Shown here: positions 1-9,476 of the stretch, in pieces | Layout: every line of letters begins with the position of its first letter | How positions within the stretch are numbered: position 1 is the stretch's first letter | DNA from: Pseudobutyrivibrio xylanivorans DSM 14809 | GTDB taxonomy: Bacteria; Bacillota; Clostridia; Lachnospirales; Lachnospiraceae | Assembly (NCBI RefSeq): GCF_900141825.1 | Contig: NZ_FQYQ01000014.1 | Span: 18,633 to 82,632, forward strand | Direction: 5' to 3' | DNA: 64,000 nucleotides | Translations under genes and position numbers: made by a program | The notes under the pieces: generated by a model | Database searches by the model: none | Seen by the model: the letters and a program-made list of their open reading frames with translations, nothing else | Told to the model about the DNA's origin: nothing

Positions 1-1409
1 AAAACTTCTCCACGGCTTCGGAAGTTGTAATCCAAATCTATTCGAACTGAATCTGCATTTTCATCATCCATTGGATAAGAATAAAGCTTATCGATGAAAA
101 GCTTTGGACTAGCCTGTCTGAATGCATAGATAGACTGTTTTACATCACCTACTGTAAAGTAGTTATTTCCGGATGTGATGGTGGTAAGAATCTGTTCCTG
201 AAGCTCATTAGAGTCCTGATACTCATCTACCATAACTTCCTTAAAATGGTTGGCAAGCTCAATGGCAACAGGGCGAATCTCATGCTCTTTCGAATCCTTA
301 TTTCTTAGAATCTCCAATGCCATGTGTTCTATGTCATTGAAGTCATATATATTCTTTTTCTCCTTCATTTTTAGAAGGGTGTCGGTATAATCCTGGGTAA
401 ATCTAATCAGGGCTGTAGCTTGCTTTTTAACAAAGGAAATACAGTCGAATAATTCATCGGTATTCATAGCGAAAAAGTCGTTCCCATAATCCTTGATTAC
501 GCCCTTATACAATTCCCTGATTTCTTTTATTCGTTCTATGTCATCTGGATTTAAAGGTGACTTTTTTGCATCCCATCTTGCAGGTGAAAAGCCAGCGTAC
601 AATCCTACTTTTTCTTTATATGTTTTTGCATTTATTATGGCCTGAATGTAAGAATATTCCTCGGAAATTATGGTTCCGTCTTTGGTAGAATAATCCCCAT
701 TATAAAGCATCATTAAAGGTGAAAGACGCTTTAAAAGTTCTGATAAAACAAGGTCAGTTGTCCTGATAATACACTGAATAAATTCGCTTTCCTCAAGCTC
801 ATCTTCGGAGTTGATATCGTATATACGAAGTGCATCCTGATACCACTCGTGAGGCCATGGATAACTTGCAGCCTTTGCATGAAGATCGAAAACCATTTTC
901 TTCAATGTATCAGTTCTACGACCTGAAATATAAGCATCTGCAAGGAGTCTAAACTCCTTATCATCAGACTCTAAATACTTGCTAAGCAAATCATCAAAAA
1001 CCTGGTCAGAAAGCATTTTTAGCTCTCCTGTAGTACCTATTCTAAAGGATGGTTCCTGATCGATTTCGTAGAAATAATTCTTAACAATCCAGCTACAGAA
1101 GCTGTCGATTGTTCTGATATGAGCGCTATGAATCAGCGTAGCCTGAGCCTTGATTCGCTTATCAGCCCCCTTTGCAGAAACAGCCTTATCAATGGCCTGA
1201 CGAATTCTATCCTTCATCTCTGCTGCGGCAGCATTGGTAAAGGTAACGACCAAAATCCTGTCTACATCAATAGGATTTTGCTCATCGAGAATTTCGGATA
1301 TTATGCGCTGTACAAGTACAAAAGTTTTACCACTACCTGCGGCAGCGCTGACCAACATATTTTTATTTCTGGTATCCCTTACCTTTTCCTGTTCTTTAGT
1401 AAGACCCAC
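1..1409 (-). CDS. addA: AddA, helicase-nuclease subunit A (N-terminal part, runs off the window)
   Basis: Large subunit of the AddAB helicase-nuclease, which processes double-strand breaks for RecA-dependent repair. About 469 N-terminal residues are present; the gene continues beyond base 1. Translation of the minus strand from GTG at 1409 gives MGLTKEQEKVRDT, then a Walker A motif (AAAGSGKT), the UvrD-type motif VVTFTNAAAAEM, a Walker B-like VDEYQDS and motif III (VGDVKQSIYAFRQ), all hallmarks of superfamily 1A helicases. The GTG start is chosen because AAAGGAG lies about ten bases upstream and it begins six bases after the addB stop, so the two genes are co-transcribed. The C-terminal nuclease domain is outside the window. 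Confidence 0.95.
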   Translation of the reverse strand, partial: MGLTKEQEKVRDTRNKNMLVSAAAGSGKTFVLVQRIISEILDEQNPIDVDRILVVTFTNAAAAEMKDRIRQAIDKAVSAKGADKRIKAQATLIHSAHIRTIDSFCSWIVKNYFYEIDQEPSFRIGTTGELKMLSDQVFDDLLSKYLESDDKEFRLLADAYISGRRTDTLKKMVFDLHAKAASYPWPHEWYQDALRIYDINSEDELEESEFIQCIIRTTDLVLSELLKRLSPLMMLYNGDYSTKDGTIISEEYSYIQAIINAKTYKEKVGLYAGFSPARWDAKKSPLNPDDIERIKEIRELYKGVIKDYGNDFFAMNTDELFDCISFVKKQATALIRFTQDYTDTLLKMKEKKNIYDFNDIEHMALEILRNKDSKEHEIRPVAIELANHFKEVMVDEYQDSNELQEQILTTITSGNNYFTVGDVKQSIYAFRQASPKLFIDKLYSYPMDDENADSVRIDLDYNFRSRGEV

Positions 1410-1415
1410 GTTAAT

Positions 1416-4400
1416 TTACTCCTTTGAATCCATTGATTCCTTCATAAGTTCTATTACATCTTCTTTTTTGCCAAGCTTTTGAAGCTTTTTAGCCTGATAG
1501 CCTTCCTCATTCTCATTGAAATGGCATACACTGCTAAAGCTACAGAATCGACATGCATCAATATCACCGAGCTTGGCTGGAGAACAATCAAAATCTCCCT
1601 CTATAATGTGCTTGGCAGTTTCAGCTGCAGAATACTTAGCATATTCCAAAACGGTATTTATTCCATCCAGGCTGACAGCATTTGTGTGAGCATCGATATT
1701 GCCATCTTTTTTCACACTGTAGGGTACGATAGATGACTTGGATGTCTGTCCATCTTCTGTACCTACTGTGGAGTCGTTGGCATATAAATCCTCCTCTTCT
1801 GCTGACAATAAGCCTTCCATTCTGCTGAGCTTTAATCGCTCCTCTTTTGTGCCAGCAAGAGTGCCTGTGCGCTCCACGTATTTGTTAGCCATCTCATAAT
1901 AAAGCATGGCTGATGGATGCATGGATGCGTTTGGATATTTTTCCTTAAGCTTATCCAAAACAACGCCCATGTATATTGGCAGCTGCATAGAAAGGCCATA
2001 GTAACATTCTTCCAAATCCAGCTTATGACCGCTTGATTTGTAATCAATGATTCGAACTGCCATATCATCAGTATCTGTTAAATCTATTCTGTCCACCTTT
2101 CCTTTTAAGTTTGCAACAAGCTCGTCACTATCCCTGTCACGAATTTCTGCGGCAATTGTTTTCTCAAAATAGGCTGGCTCAAATTCGCCTCGAGATACCT
2201 GAGTGGTGATAACCTCCACTGTGTGTCGCAGTGTATCTCTCATGGATTCTACGATATATTTCTGAGTTGAATCCTCCAGGGTGGAAACCTTAGCCATTGA
2301 TTCAAAAGTCTGATTGAAGGCCGTATTTAAATATGCCTCCCGCTCATCCTCTGAAACATCCTTCCACTTCTTTCCATCTTTTTTCAGATTGTCAGAATAG
2401 TGCTCGATGGCAGCATGGTAAAAGTTTCCCATATCCATGCTGGACAGCTCGAATTTCTCCCTTTCCTGAAGCTTTAGTATGTATGTAAGAAAATATTTAT
2501 AGGCACATTCGTTGTATAGTTCAAAACGCGAAACTGAACCTGATACAGTCTCATCTGAATTAAATGCCTCGTTAACCGCCAGCATAATGTCCTTTTCAAC
2601 TGACTCTGGCTGATGCTGATAGAATGCTCCTGAAAGTATGGTATCCAACAGGTCTGCATCTTCAGACTTGGCCCATTCAACAAGATTCTTGAACATCTTT
2701 AAATCTTCAGGCGAGATTCCATCGATGCCTTTAACTGAAGCTTGATTGATAAGCTCGATAAGATAATTTACGGCACTCTTTTTTGACAATAGTCTGTCTG
2801 ATATACTAAATTCCTCAATTTCCTTAAGTGAAACCTGAGGGAACATCTTTGTGATAACCTCTACGAGATATGATGGATTTACTGATTTTCCATCAACATC
2901 TACTCGTGGCATTGTAATAAATAGCTGCTGATTTGGCTTTGTGAGCATCAGATATAAATAGAATCGCTGTCTAAATGATTTCTGTCTATCTGAAGGTGCC
3001 AGCTCAAAGCCCTGGTCCAGAAGTTGTTCTCTTTCAAGCTGTGAAAGAATACCTCCATTTTCCACCTTTTTGGGAATAGCATCATCAGATGCTCCAAGAC
3101 AGAAAAGGACTTTGATATTTGAAAGTCTGGTTCGCTCGATATCACCTAAAATCACACTGTCATTTGCAGGTGGAATCACACCTATGGACGCAGCTGAAAG
3201 ACCCGCCTCATAGATGTCGTGGAACTCATCTAACTTCATTTTTTCCTGGTCTAAGATGTTAACCATCTTATCAAGAATATCCATGATGATTGGATAAATC
3301 TGGCTATATTCTTTCGCCTTTACAGCATTATCATTTTCCTGGTAAAGATTTCCTCTCTCTTTGATTTTGTTTTCAACATCAAAATATATAAGGAATTTGT
3401 ACAGTGCTGTAGCGATGTTTCTTACTGAATCTGTCTTATCTACTGCATTATCAAAATCAATAAATGGCTGAATGAATTTATTTCTGATTTCGTTTATACG
3501 AATCAAATCTTCATCCGAATTAAACTGATTAGAACGGATTGCAAACGGATGGAAATACTTCTTTTTTCCACGAATGCCCGTTGCTAAAACATAGTTTTCA
3601 AGAAAATCAATCTCATCATTTGTAAGGACTGTTAAATCTGTTCTTAAAAATCTAAACACATCCTCTTTTCTAAAATCATTGTCAAATATATCAAACAAAG
3701 AATCGATTGCCTCTGCCATTGGATGGAATAAAATCTCAGTTTTGGCATCAATAAAGTACGGTATCTTGTAGTCTGACCAAATCCCTGGCAAAAGATATCT
3801 GTAATTTTCCATGTTAGGTGCCACCACCGCAATATCCTTGTATCGCATTCCGTTACGAACAAGTTTGTTGATGGTGATTGCCACATATTTCAGCTCATCT
3901 CGAGGGCTTCTCAGGCTGATAAGCTTAATAGAATCAGCAGCATCCTCTCCCTCAAACTGTATGTCATTTCTAAAAATATTTCTCTCTAAAAACTGAAGTG
4001 GTGGGTTTTGTGAAAGCCATCCGTTTTCATCAGATATGAACACCGACTCATTAATCTCTTTGTCGATTCTCTTTGCAATCTGATTAAGCTTAACAGCAAA
4101 TTCTGATGACATTGCAAAAACATCATCCTCAGATTTCATTTCAAAAAGCGCAGTATTTTCATCAGCGGTAATTGTAACTGCCACCTCATCGCAAATCTGA
4201 AGCATGTGCTCTACAAGCTGATATTGGATAGGTGTAAATCCAGTAAAACCATCTAAGACTACGGTAGAACCTGTGACAATCTCTGAGCTGTCTAACATCT
4301 CATTTAGAGTAGATAATATGGACTCTGTGGTAACATATTTACCTTCTATGAAATCCAAAAATGCCTGATAAATCACCAGCAAATCTGAAGCTTTTCTTCT

Positions 4401-4856
4401 GAAGCTTTCAGACATTACAGGAGAATTCATCATATTCAGAAGCTTTTCCGGGGTAATGTTGTACTGCGTCATCTCTGAAATAAGTGATTTAATCTGGGTG
4501 ATATAGCTTACTCGTGTGATGTTGTTCCTGAGGGCTTTAATATCATCCAGTTTATTGTTTACAAGCTTGCGAATCACAAGAGACTTTCCGGTATCATCCA
4601 GAACAGACTGAACCGCTGTACCAAGCTCTTCAAAAACTCTGTACGCCAAACGATTAAATGAAAGAACATCTATGTTCATAATGCATTTGTTTGGATGCAT
4701 GGAAACAAGAAGTCGCTGAGTAGACATAGTGTACTGCTCAGGGACAATTACAAGATAATTCTTATCCATATTTTCCATGGATTCTTCAATGATTCTGCTG
4801 TAAATGTTTGTAGATTTGCCGGAGCCTGAGCTGCCGACAATAAGAGATAACGACAT
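1416..4856 (-). CDS. addB: AddB, helicase-nuclease subunit B
   Basis: Second subunit of AddAB, 1146 residues, close to the usual firmicute length. Residues 8-16 are a Walker A motif (GSSGSGKST). The C-terminal nuclease domain shows the RIIDYKSSGHK motif (catalytic D-x-K). The iron-sulfur staple of the family is visible as an upstream Cys (YNECAYKYF, near residue 800) plus the triad C1102, C1105 and C1111 (CRFCSFSSVC). The ATG at 4856 follows TTTAGGAG. It is first in the addBA unit and is preceded by a structured intergenic element at 4877-4968. Confidence 0.96.
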   Translation of the reverse strand: MSLSLIVGSSGSGKSTNIYSRIIEESMENMDKNYLVIVPEQYTMSTQRLLVSMHPNKCIMNIDVLSFNRLAYRVFEELGTAVQSVLDDTGKSLVIRKLVNNKLDDIKALRNNITRVSYITQIKSLISEMTQYNITPEKLLNMMNSPVMSESFRRKASDLLVIYQAFLDFIEGKYVTTESILSTLNEMLDSSEIVTGSTVVLDGFTGFTPIQYQLVEHMLQICDEVAVTITADENTALFEMKSEDDVFAMSSEFAVKLNQIAKRIDKEINESVFISDENGWLSQNPPLQFLERNIFRNDIQFEGEDAADSIKLISLRSPRDELKYVAITINKLVRNGMRYKDIAVVAPNMENYRYLLPGIWSDYKIPYFIDAKTEILFHPMAEAIDSLFDIFDNDFRKEDVFRFLRTDLTVLTNDEIDFLENYVLATGIRGKKKYFHPFAIRSNQFNSDEDLIRINEIRNKFIQPFIDFDNAVDKTDSVRNIATALYKFLIYFDVENKIKERGNLYQENDNAVKAKEYSQIYPIIMDILDKMVNILDQEKMKLDEFHDIYEAGLSAASIGVIPPANDSVILGDIERTRLSNIKVLFCLGASDDAIPKKVENGGILSQLEREQLLDQGFELAPSDRQKSFRQRFYLYLMLTKPNQQLFITMPRVDVDGKSVNPSYLVEVITKMFPQVSLKEIEEFSISDRLLSKKSAVNYLIELINQASVKGIDGISPEDLKMFKNLVEWAKSEDADLLDTILSGAFYQHQPESVEKDIMLAVNEAFNSDETVSGSVSRFELYNECAYKYFLTYILKLQEREKFELSSMDMGNFYHAAIEHYSDNLKKDGKKWKDVSEDEREAYLNTAFNQTFESMAKVSTLEDSTQKYIVESMRDTLRHTVEVITTQVSRGEFEPAYFEKTIAAEIRDRDSDELVANLKGKVDRIDLTDTDDMAVRIIDYKSSGHKLDLEECYYGLSMQLPIYMGVVLDKLKEKYPNASMHPSAMLYYEMANKYVERTGTLAGTKEERLKLSRMEGLLSAEEEDLYANDSTVGTEDGQTSKSSIVPYSVKKDGNIDAHTNAVSLDGINTVLEYAKYSAAETAKHIIEGDFDCSPAKLGDIDACRFCSFSSVCHFNENEEGYQAKKLQKLGKKEDVIELMKESMDSKE

Positions 4857-4876
4857 ATAATTCTCCTAAACACAAA

Positions 4877-4968
4877 AGCACCTCGTCACGCTCTCAAGCC
4901 TAAGATATTGCTTTCAGTCACTAGATGTTCCTTTCAGCAACACTTAGAGCTTGATAGCTACGGGTGCT
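4877..4968 (-). other. Structured intergenic element upstream of addB
   Basis: Four nested complementary pairs lie in the 141-bp gap between the amidohydrolase and addB: AGCACC 4877-4882 with GGTGCT 4963-4968, CAAGC 4895-4899 with GCTTG 4949-4953, CTAAG 4900-4904 with CTTAG 4943-4947, and ATTGC 4907-4911 with GCAAC 4937-4941. Read on the minus strand, the 3' side ends in GGTGCTTTTG, so it could act as a terminator for the upstream gene or as a leader structure for addBA. The inner part repeats TGAAAG twice. I do not recognise a known RNA family. Confidence 0.5.
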
Positions 4969-4997
4969 CTCTTATTTGTAATTAGTGCGTATTTACG

Positions 4998-6545
4998 CTA
5001 TTGTGGAAACATTCCTCGAAGCATGGTGGCCATTGAGCCGGTTCGAGAACGTTTATATGGTTTTCCTTTGAGATAAAGCTCTGAAACATTTATTGTCTTT
5101 AGCTCATCCACTGGAATCTCATATGGATTCTTATCGAGAACTGCCAAATCACAGCTCTTACCCATTTCGAGAGTACCTCGTTCCTTCTCATCGAAGCATG
5201 AAAGCGCACCATTTATTGTGGCCATTTTCAGTGCCTCGTATACAGAAACAGATTCTTCTGGGTTAGCATTGTTACATGCATCATGAATCCACATAATTGG
5301 GTCCGGATCTGAAGCTGGTGCATCTGAATTAAAGCACACCTTTATTCCCATATCCGTAATAGTCTTGAGAGGATTAATTCCCTTTGCTCTATCCTCAGAG
5401 ATTATTCCATCGACAAATTCCTTCACGCCATCAATATGTGTAAGAAGAGATGGCTGTACAGAAATCATAATGTTGTATTTAGCGCAAATCTTCAATGCCT
5501 TTTCTGTAGGCAATGAACCATGCAGGATAATGTGTCTGTGGTCGTAACGAGGATAATCCTCAAGGGCCATAGAAATAGCATTGACAGCCTGTTCAAATGC
5601 AGCATCACCAACTGCATGTAAAGCGATTTGATAGCCGCTTCTGTTGGCATGGATGCAGAAATTCTGAACTTCAGCGTCACTAAAATATGAAACACCCTTA
5701 TTATTAATAGTTACATAGCTGTCGTTTAATGCAGCATCCTTATTGGCGAAGGTTCCGTCAAGATTTCCAAATACAACTCTTGTCATATCCTTCTTTGCAA
5801 TTTTGTCCACATTAGAACACTGATAAGCAACTCTTACCTGCATTCCGTTATCAAGTCCCTTGGCAACAGAACGTTCCATATCGAAATCGTAATCACGAAT
5901 GAATCCCATTCCGCTGGCTGAGCAAATCAGACCGATGCCTTTGCTGGCAAGAAAATCCGATGTCTCCACCATAGAATCGATAACCTTTTTAGTGGACATA
6001 CCATGAGTGATGAATTCACAGGCTGTTAAAAATGCTTCCTGCTTAAGCTCACCGGTATCTTCATTATAACCTCTAAGGTTGGAAACCTTTGATTTGATAG
6101 CATCCAGGAACAGGCTGTTAGCCACACCAGAATGAGCATCATGCTTAATAATGAAGGCTGGCTTTTCAGGGCATGCCACATCCATCTGCTCCTTAAGAAT
6201 AAGGTGGCCCTCGGATACGGCAAACTCAGTGGCGCCAAAACCAACTATTATATTCTCTCTGGTACGGGTTGCATATTCCTTGAGCTGTTCCAAAATCTTA
6301 GCATTGGAATCCGTATCATTGATAGGAAACATCTTATGCAAAACGGAAAAACCCGAATAATGCATATGTGTATCAGTGAAAGCCGGAACCAAAACATTGT
6401 TACCCAGTTCAATAGGTGGTACAACTTCGTATTGTGTAGGGAGCTTAGTTCCAATGTAGGCTATACGGCCCTCTCGCTCAACTAAATAATTTGCAACGGT
6501 ATTGTTTTCATCACAAGTTAATATTGTTCCATGAAATACCTGCAT
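4998..6545 (-). CDS. Amidohydrolase family protein (YtcJ/COG1574-like)
   Basis: Metal-dependent hydrolase of the amidohydrolase superfamily, 515 residues, with no signal peptide. The N-terminal beta-sandwich is followed by the metal-binding HxH in AFTDTHMHYSGF (about residue 60). A Lys in FIIKHDAHSG, the HAVGDAAFEQ and ILHGSL histidines and the NSDAPASDPDP aspartate fit the TIM-barrel ligands. The C-terminal GKSCDLAVLDKNP segment is typical of the family, which includes exoenzyme-regulatory and amide-hydrolysing proteins. The substrate cannot be told. The start follows GGAGGGGACAA. It is a stand-alone gene between pfp and addB. Confidence 0.85.
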   Translation of the reverse strand: MQVFHGTILTCDENNTVANYLVEREGRIAYIGTKLPTQYEVVPPIELGNNVLVPAFTDTHMHYSGFSVLHKMFPINDTDSNAKILEQLKEYATRTRENIIVGFGATEFAVSEGHLILKEQMDVACPEKPAFIIKHDAHSGVANSLFLDAIKSKVSNLRGYNEDTGELKQEAFLTACEFITHGMSTKKVIDSMVETSDFLASKGIGLICSASGMGFIRDYDFDMERSVAKGLDNGMQVRVAYQCSNVDKIAKKDMTRVVFGNLDGTFANKDAALNDSYVTINNKGVSYFSDAEVQNFCIHANRSGYQIALHAVGDAAFEQAVNAISMALEDYPRYDHRHIILHGSLPTEKALKICAKYNIMISVQPSLLTHIDGVKEFVDGIISEDRAKGINPLKTITDMGIKVCFNSDAPASDPDPIMWIHDACNNANPEESVSVYEALKMATINGALSCFDEKERGTLEMGKSCDLAVLDKNPYEIPVDELKTINVSELYLKGKPYKRSRTGSMATMLRGMFPQ

Positions 6546-6584
6546 TTGTCCCCTCCAAAAACTAATAGAATTTATATCTTTTTA

Positions 6585-7826
6585 TTATTTTTTGCCTGTT
6601 GGTCTGTAGATGTGTCTTGGAATACCATCTACCATGATAGGTGAAACATCGCCCTGAATAAGCGGTCTTACATATGTAATAAATGCCTCTGTTACATATG
6701 TACCATCATGTGTAATCCAGTTACGAGGTACAAGCTTCTCGTCGTTGGCAATCTTGTGAACATCCTTAACCTCTGTTCCGCACTGGTAAGGATCATCAGA
6801 ATGACGGATAAGTGTAACCATCTTTCCTGTATCGCCTTCGTCTGCAGCAAGAACAGCTGCACCACCAACCTGATATGCTTCAAGGATATCTACACGAGAT
6901 GCAAGGTGTGAGCCTGCACGCTGTAATGTAGATAGCTCGATAGCTCTTGTCTTGCAACCAACTTCAGCTGCAATGTAATTGCAAAGATATGCTGCTGTAC
7001 CTGTAAGCTGTTTATGATTGAATGCATCAACAAACTCTACATTATTTCCGAGCTCACATACATATTTTCCGTCCTTTGTATGGATACCTTCAGAAATACA
7101 AATTACGACAGATGACTGTGTCTTTAAAAGCTTGAGAACTCTCTCTTTGAATTTTTCAATATCAAATGGAACCTCTGGCAAATAAATCAAATCTGGGCCT
7201 TCACAATCTTCTCCCTTTGCAAGGATGGAAGCACCTGTAAGCCAACCTGCGTTACGTCCCATAATTTCAACGATTGTAACAAGTCCCTTGTCATACTCTA
7301 AGCAATAGCTATCACGGATGATTTCCTTGACAGATGTACCGATGTATTTAGCGGCACTACCAAAGCCTGGTGTGTGATCTGTAAGAGCCAAGTCATTATC
7401 AATTGTCTTTGGACAACCAATAAACCTGATATCAGAACCTGTAAGAATAGCGTAGTCGGAAAGCTTTTTGATGGTGTCCATGGAATCATTTCCACCAATG
7501 TAGATAAGAGCTTCGATTTCCAGCTTCTTAAGAATACCAAAGATTTTCTCGTATGTTGCCATATCCTCGTGGATTTCTGGAAGCTTAAAACGGCAAGAGC
7601 CTAAATAAGCTGCTGGTGTACGTTTTAAGAGTTCTACATCCAAATCGTTCTTAATGTAGTCTGAAAGATCGATGTACTGCTCATCCATCAACCCTTTGAT
7701 ACCATGCAGCATGCCATAAACTTTTCCAGCTCCACGGTCCTTAGCTGTTCTGTAAACTCCCGCTAAAGAAGAGTTTATTGCGGCGGTTGGTCCGCCTGAT
7801 TGTCCCACAATTACGTTTCCAGTCAT
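6585..7826 (-). CDS. pfp: 6-phosphofructokinase, pyrophosphate-dependent type
   Basis: Phosphorylates fructose 6-phosphate in glycolysis, 413 residues. Residues 8-18 (GQSGGPTAAIN) form the phosphate-donor loop. Residues 111-115 read GGNDS, where an Asp replaces the Gly of the ATP-dependent GGDGS motif. Residues 139-145 read PKTIDND, with Lys instead of the Gly of PGTIDND. MGRNAGWL (189-196) binds the sugar phosphate. The Asp and Lys together are the established signature of PPi-using enzymes, so PPi as donor is a strong family-based inference. The start follows GGGAGG. The enzyme is probably reversible, as is common in anaerobes. Confidence 0.92.
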   Translation of the reverse strand: MTGNVIVGQSGGPTAAINSSLAGVYRTAKDRGAGKVYGMLHGIKGLMDEQYIDLSDYIKNDLDVELLKRTPAAYLGSCRFKLPEIHEDMATYEKIFGILKKLEIEALIYIGGNDSMDTIKKLSDYAILTGSDIRFIGCPKTIDNDLALTDHTPGFGSAAKYIGTSVKEIIRDSYCLEYDKGLVTIVEIMGRNAGWLTGASILAKGEDCEGPDLIYLPEVPFDIEKFKERVLKLLKTQSSVVICISEGIHTKDGKYVCELGNNVEFVDAFNHKQLTGTAAYLCNYIAAEVGCKTRAIELSTLQRAGSHLASRVDILEAYQVGGAAVLAADEGDTGKMVTLIRHSDDPYQCGTEVKDVHKIANDEKLVPRNWITHDGTYVTEAFITYVRPLIQGDVSPIMVDGIPRHIYRPTGKK

Positions 7827-7926
7827 TACATATTACCTCCCAATCATTTATTGTCAAAAATATTAAGACCGATAATCATATGTCTTCTTCCCAAATCCCC
7901 ATAAGAGAAAAAGACCCGCCGATATG

Positions 7927-8187
7927 TTAATCATCCTCTGGAATGTCACGAAAATGTCCTGCGATGATGTCACATAAGCACCAAATAGCTCCTCCAACTG
8001 TTGATGCAATAAAAATCTTAATAATGTTTACCAAAAGCGTCACCGCAGTGAGAGTGCCGCTGGTAAAACTAATAATTAGCCAATAAACAGAGCGTACGAA
8101 TAATAGATATCCGCCTATGTACAACCCTAAAACTGTGCCAAGAATGCTAAACAGCACAGCTAACGCCCTCTTTGCATTCTTCTTCAT
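7927..8187 (-). CDS. Small membrane protein of unknown function
   Basis: An 86-residue protein starting MKKNAKRALAVLF. I chose ATG 8187 because GGAG sits just upstream; a longer reading from 8265 would overlap the PAP2 gene and has no such site. It has two to three hydrophobic segments (about residues 7-27, 32-52 and 55-75) and a short acidic tail (RDIPEDD). No family is recognised. It lies 26 bases after the PAP2-family gene on the same strand, so it is probably in the carD-PAP2 transcription unit. Confidence 0.6.
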   Translation of the reverse strand: MKKNAKRALAVLFSILGTVLGLYIGGYLLFVRSVYWLIISFTSGTLTAVTLLVNIIKIFIASTVGGAIWCLCDIIAGHFRDIPEDD

Positions 8188-8213
8188 ATATAATCTCCGT
8201 AAAATTGTATCTA

Positions 8214-8750
8214 TTAAAATGGTAGCATAATGAGTCCAAAAACGCCACAAAAAAACCAAAAGCATATTATGCCAATGAGGATTGCCATAATTGCTCCTGC
8301 CACGACATCCTTGATAAAATGGACTCCTCCTACCACTCTGATAACTGCCAAACCAATGCCAAGTATCAGTAAAAATACACCTACGGGGATTGAAACCTGG
8401 AAAAATGTAATCGCAACCATGAAAATGGAAAAGACATGGCGACTAGGAAAGCTCTTTCCTTTTGTATCCTTGTGTAAAGCTGGAGTGAAATTATAAACCT
8501 CGTATGGACGAGGAGCGCTGGCCACTTTTCTAAATAAGCTTACCAGCACAAATGAAACTCCTGGTATTACAATACTTCTGTACAAAAGGGTAGCTCCTAT
8601 CTTAGGAATAGAGATAGCTGCATAAATAAGCAGCCCAAGATAAAATAAAATCGTAATATAAGTAATGGCCTTGTCCAGCACATTTAGTACTGTAACAAGA
8701 CCACTATTATTTTTTATTGAAGTTGATAATTCAGAATATGAAATCTTCAT
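8214..8750 (-). CDS. PAP2-family membrane phosphatase
   Basis: Membrane phosphatase of the phosphatidic acid phosphatase type 2 superfamily, 178 residues with about five transmembrane segments. All three signature blocks are visible: FRKVASAPRPYE (K-x6-RP), SFPSRHVFS (PSRH) and RVVGGVHFIKDVVAG (R-x5-H-x3-D). Likely substrates are lipid phosphates such as undecaprenyl pyrophosphate or phosphatidate; the sequence does not decide. It is seven bases downstream of carD and so is co-transcribed with it. Confidence 0.88.
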   Translation of the reverse strand: MKISYSELSTSIKNNSGLVTVLNVLDKAITYITILFYLGLLIYAAISIPKIGATLLYRSIVIPGVSFVLVSLFRKVASAPRPYEVYNFTPALHKDTKGKSFPSRHVFSIFMVAITFFQVSIPVGVFLLILGIGLAVIRVVGGVHFIKDVVAGAIMAILIGIICFWFFCGVFGLIMLPF

Positions 8751-8756
8751 TTATTT

Positions 8757-9290
8757 TTATGCACCTACAAGTAAATTATTTGAAAAATGTATCTTTACGG
8801 CGTCTTCAAATAAATGCTGTGCATAAGGGATATCCTTTCCCATTGAAAAAGCCATTTCCTCATAAAGCTTACGACCTGCAACGCTTAAAATCTTCTCATC
8901 TAATGCCATGACCTTCTTGCCAGATTCGATACGCTGCCACTTTCTAATAAGAACAGTCTTTACCACGCGTGCCAATGACTCTGGTGTAAACTCAGCCATA
9001 ACCTCTTTGAACTTCTCCTGAAGCATTCTGTCGTTTGGCTCATTGATACATTCGATATCATCAATATTATCAAGAATTTTGTTAAATGTAGTAACATCAG
9101 CTACCGGACGTAATCTAATAGTCGAACCAGTAATTGGAGTGAATACTTTTGCTCCAGCTTTGAATACAGGTGCCATGCAGTAGTAGGTCTTTTTTGAACC
9201 CTTGCCCATAAGCTCCATATCATCGATGTCCTCAATTTTACAAACACCACTTCCCTCATGAACTAAAAAATCGCCTACCTGATAATTCAT
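8757..9290 (-). CDS. CarD/CdnL-type transcription regulator
   Basis: A 177-residue protein with an N-terminal CarD_CdnL_TRCF domain (MNYQVGDFLVHEGSGVCKI, Tudor-like fold, residues 1-65) and a helical C-terminal part. Family members bind the RNA polymerase beta subunit and stabilise open complexes, often at rRNA and stress promoters. The ATG follows AAGGATGGTGAAAA. The 5' leader contains a 12-codon open frame (9294-9332) and an extended -10 promoter at 9360-9368. It heads an operon with the PAP2 gene. Confidence 0.88.
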   Translation of the reverse strand: MNYQVGDFLVHEGSGVCKIEDIDDMELMGKGSKKTYYCMAPVFKAGAKVFTPITGSTIRLRPVADVTTFNKILDNIDDIECINEPNDRMLQEKFKEVMAEFTPESLARVVKTVLIRKWQRIESGKKVMALDEKILSVAGRKLYEEMAFSMGKDIPYAQHLFEDAVKIHFSNNLLVGA

Positions 9291-9293
9291 TTT

Positions 9294-9332
9294 TCACCAT
9301 CCTTCTAAAGCATAAACAACGTGTCCCTCCAT
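9294..9332 (-). CDS. Possible upstream leader peptide of carD
   Basis: A 12-codon frame (MEGHVVYALEGW, then TGA) begins at 9332 and stops three bases before the carD ATG. A GGGAGAAAAGAG stretch precedes it, so it could be translated. Its last codons contain the AAGGATGG that serves as the carD ribosome site, so translation of the leader could couple to carD. There is no homology evidence and it could be chance. Confidence 0.3.
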   Translation of the reverse strand: MEGHVVYALEGW

Positions 9333-9359
9333 AACTCTTTTCTCCCATTACTTAATGTA

Positions 9360-9368
9360 ATTATAACA
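9360..9368 (-). promoter_or_regulatory. Predicted carD promoter (extended -10)
   Basis: The minus strand reads TGTTATAAT, an extended -10 element (TG-N-TATAAT), about 70 bases upstream of the carD ATG. No good -35 is visible, which fits the extended -10 class. Confidence 0.5.
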
Positions 9369-9476
9369 CGATTTTAGTCTACAGGACACAGAAAATTCAC
9401 ATTCGTTAATAATTCACACGAAAACTTACGAAAATGTAGAATCTGTTGGTGATAATAAACTATAGTCAGACAATTC

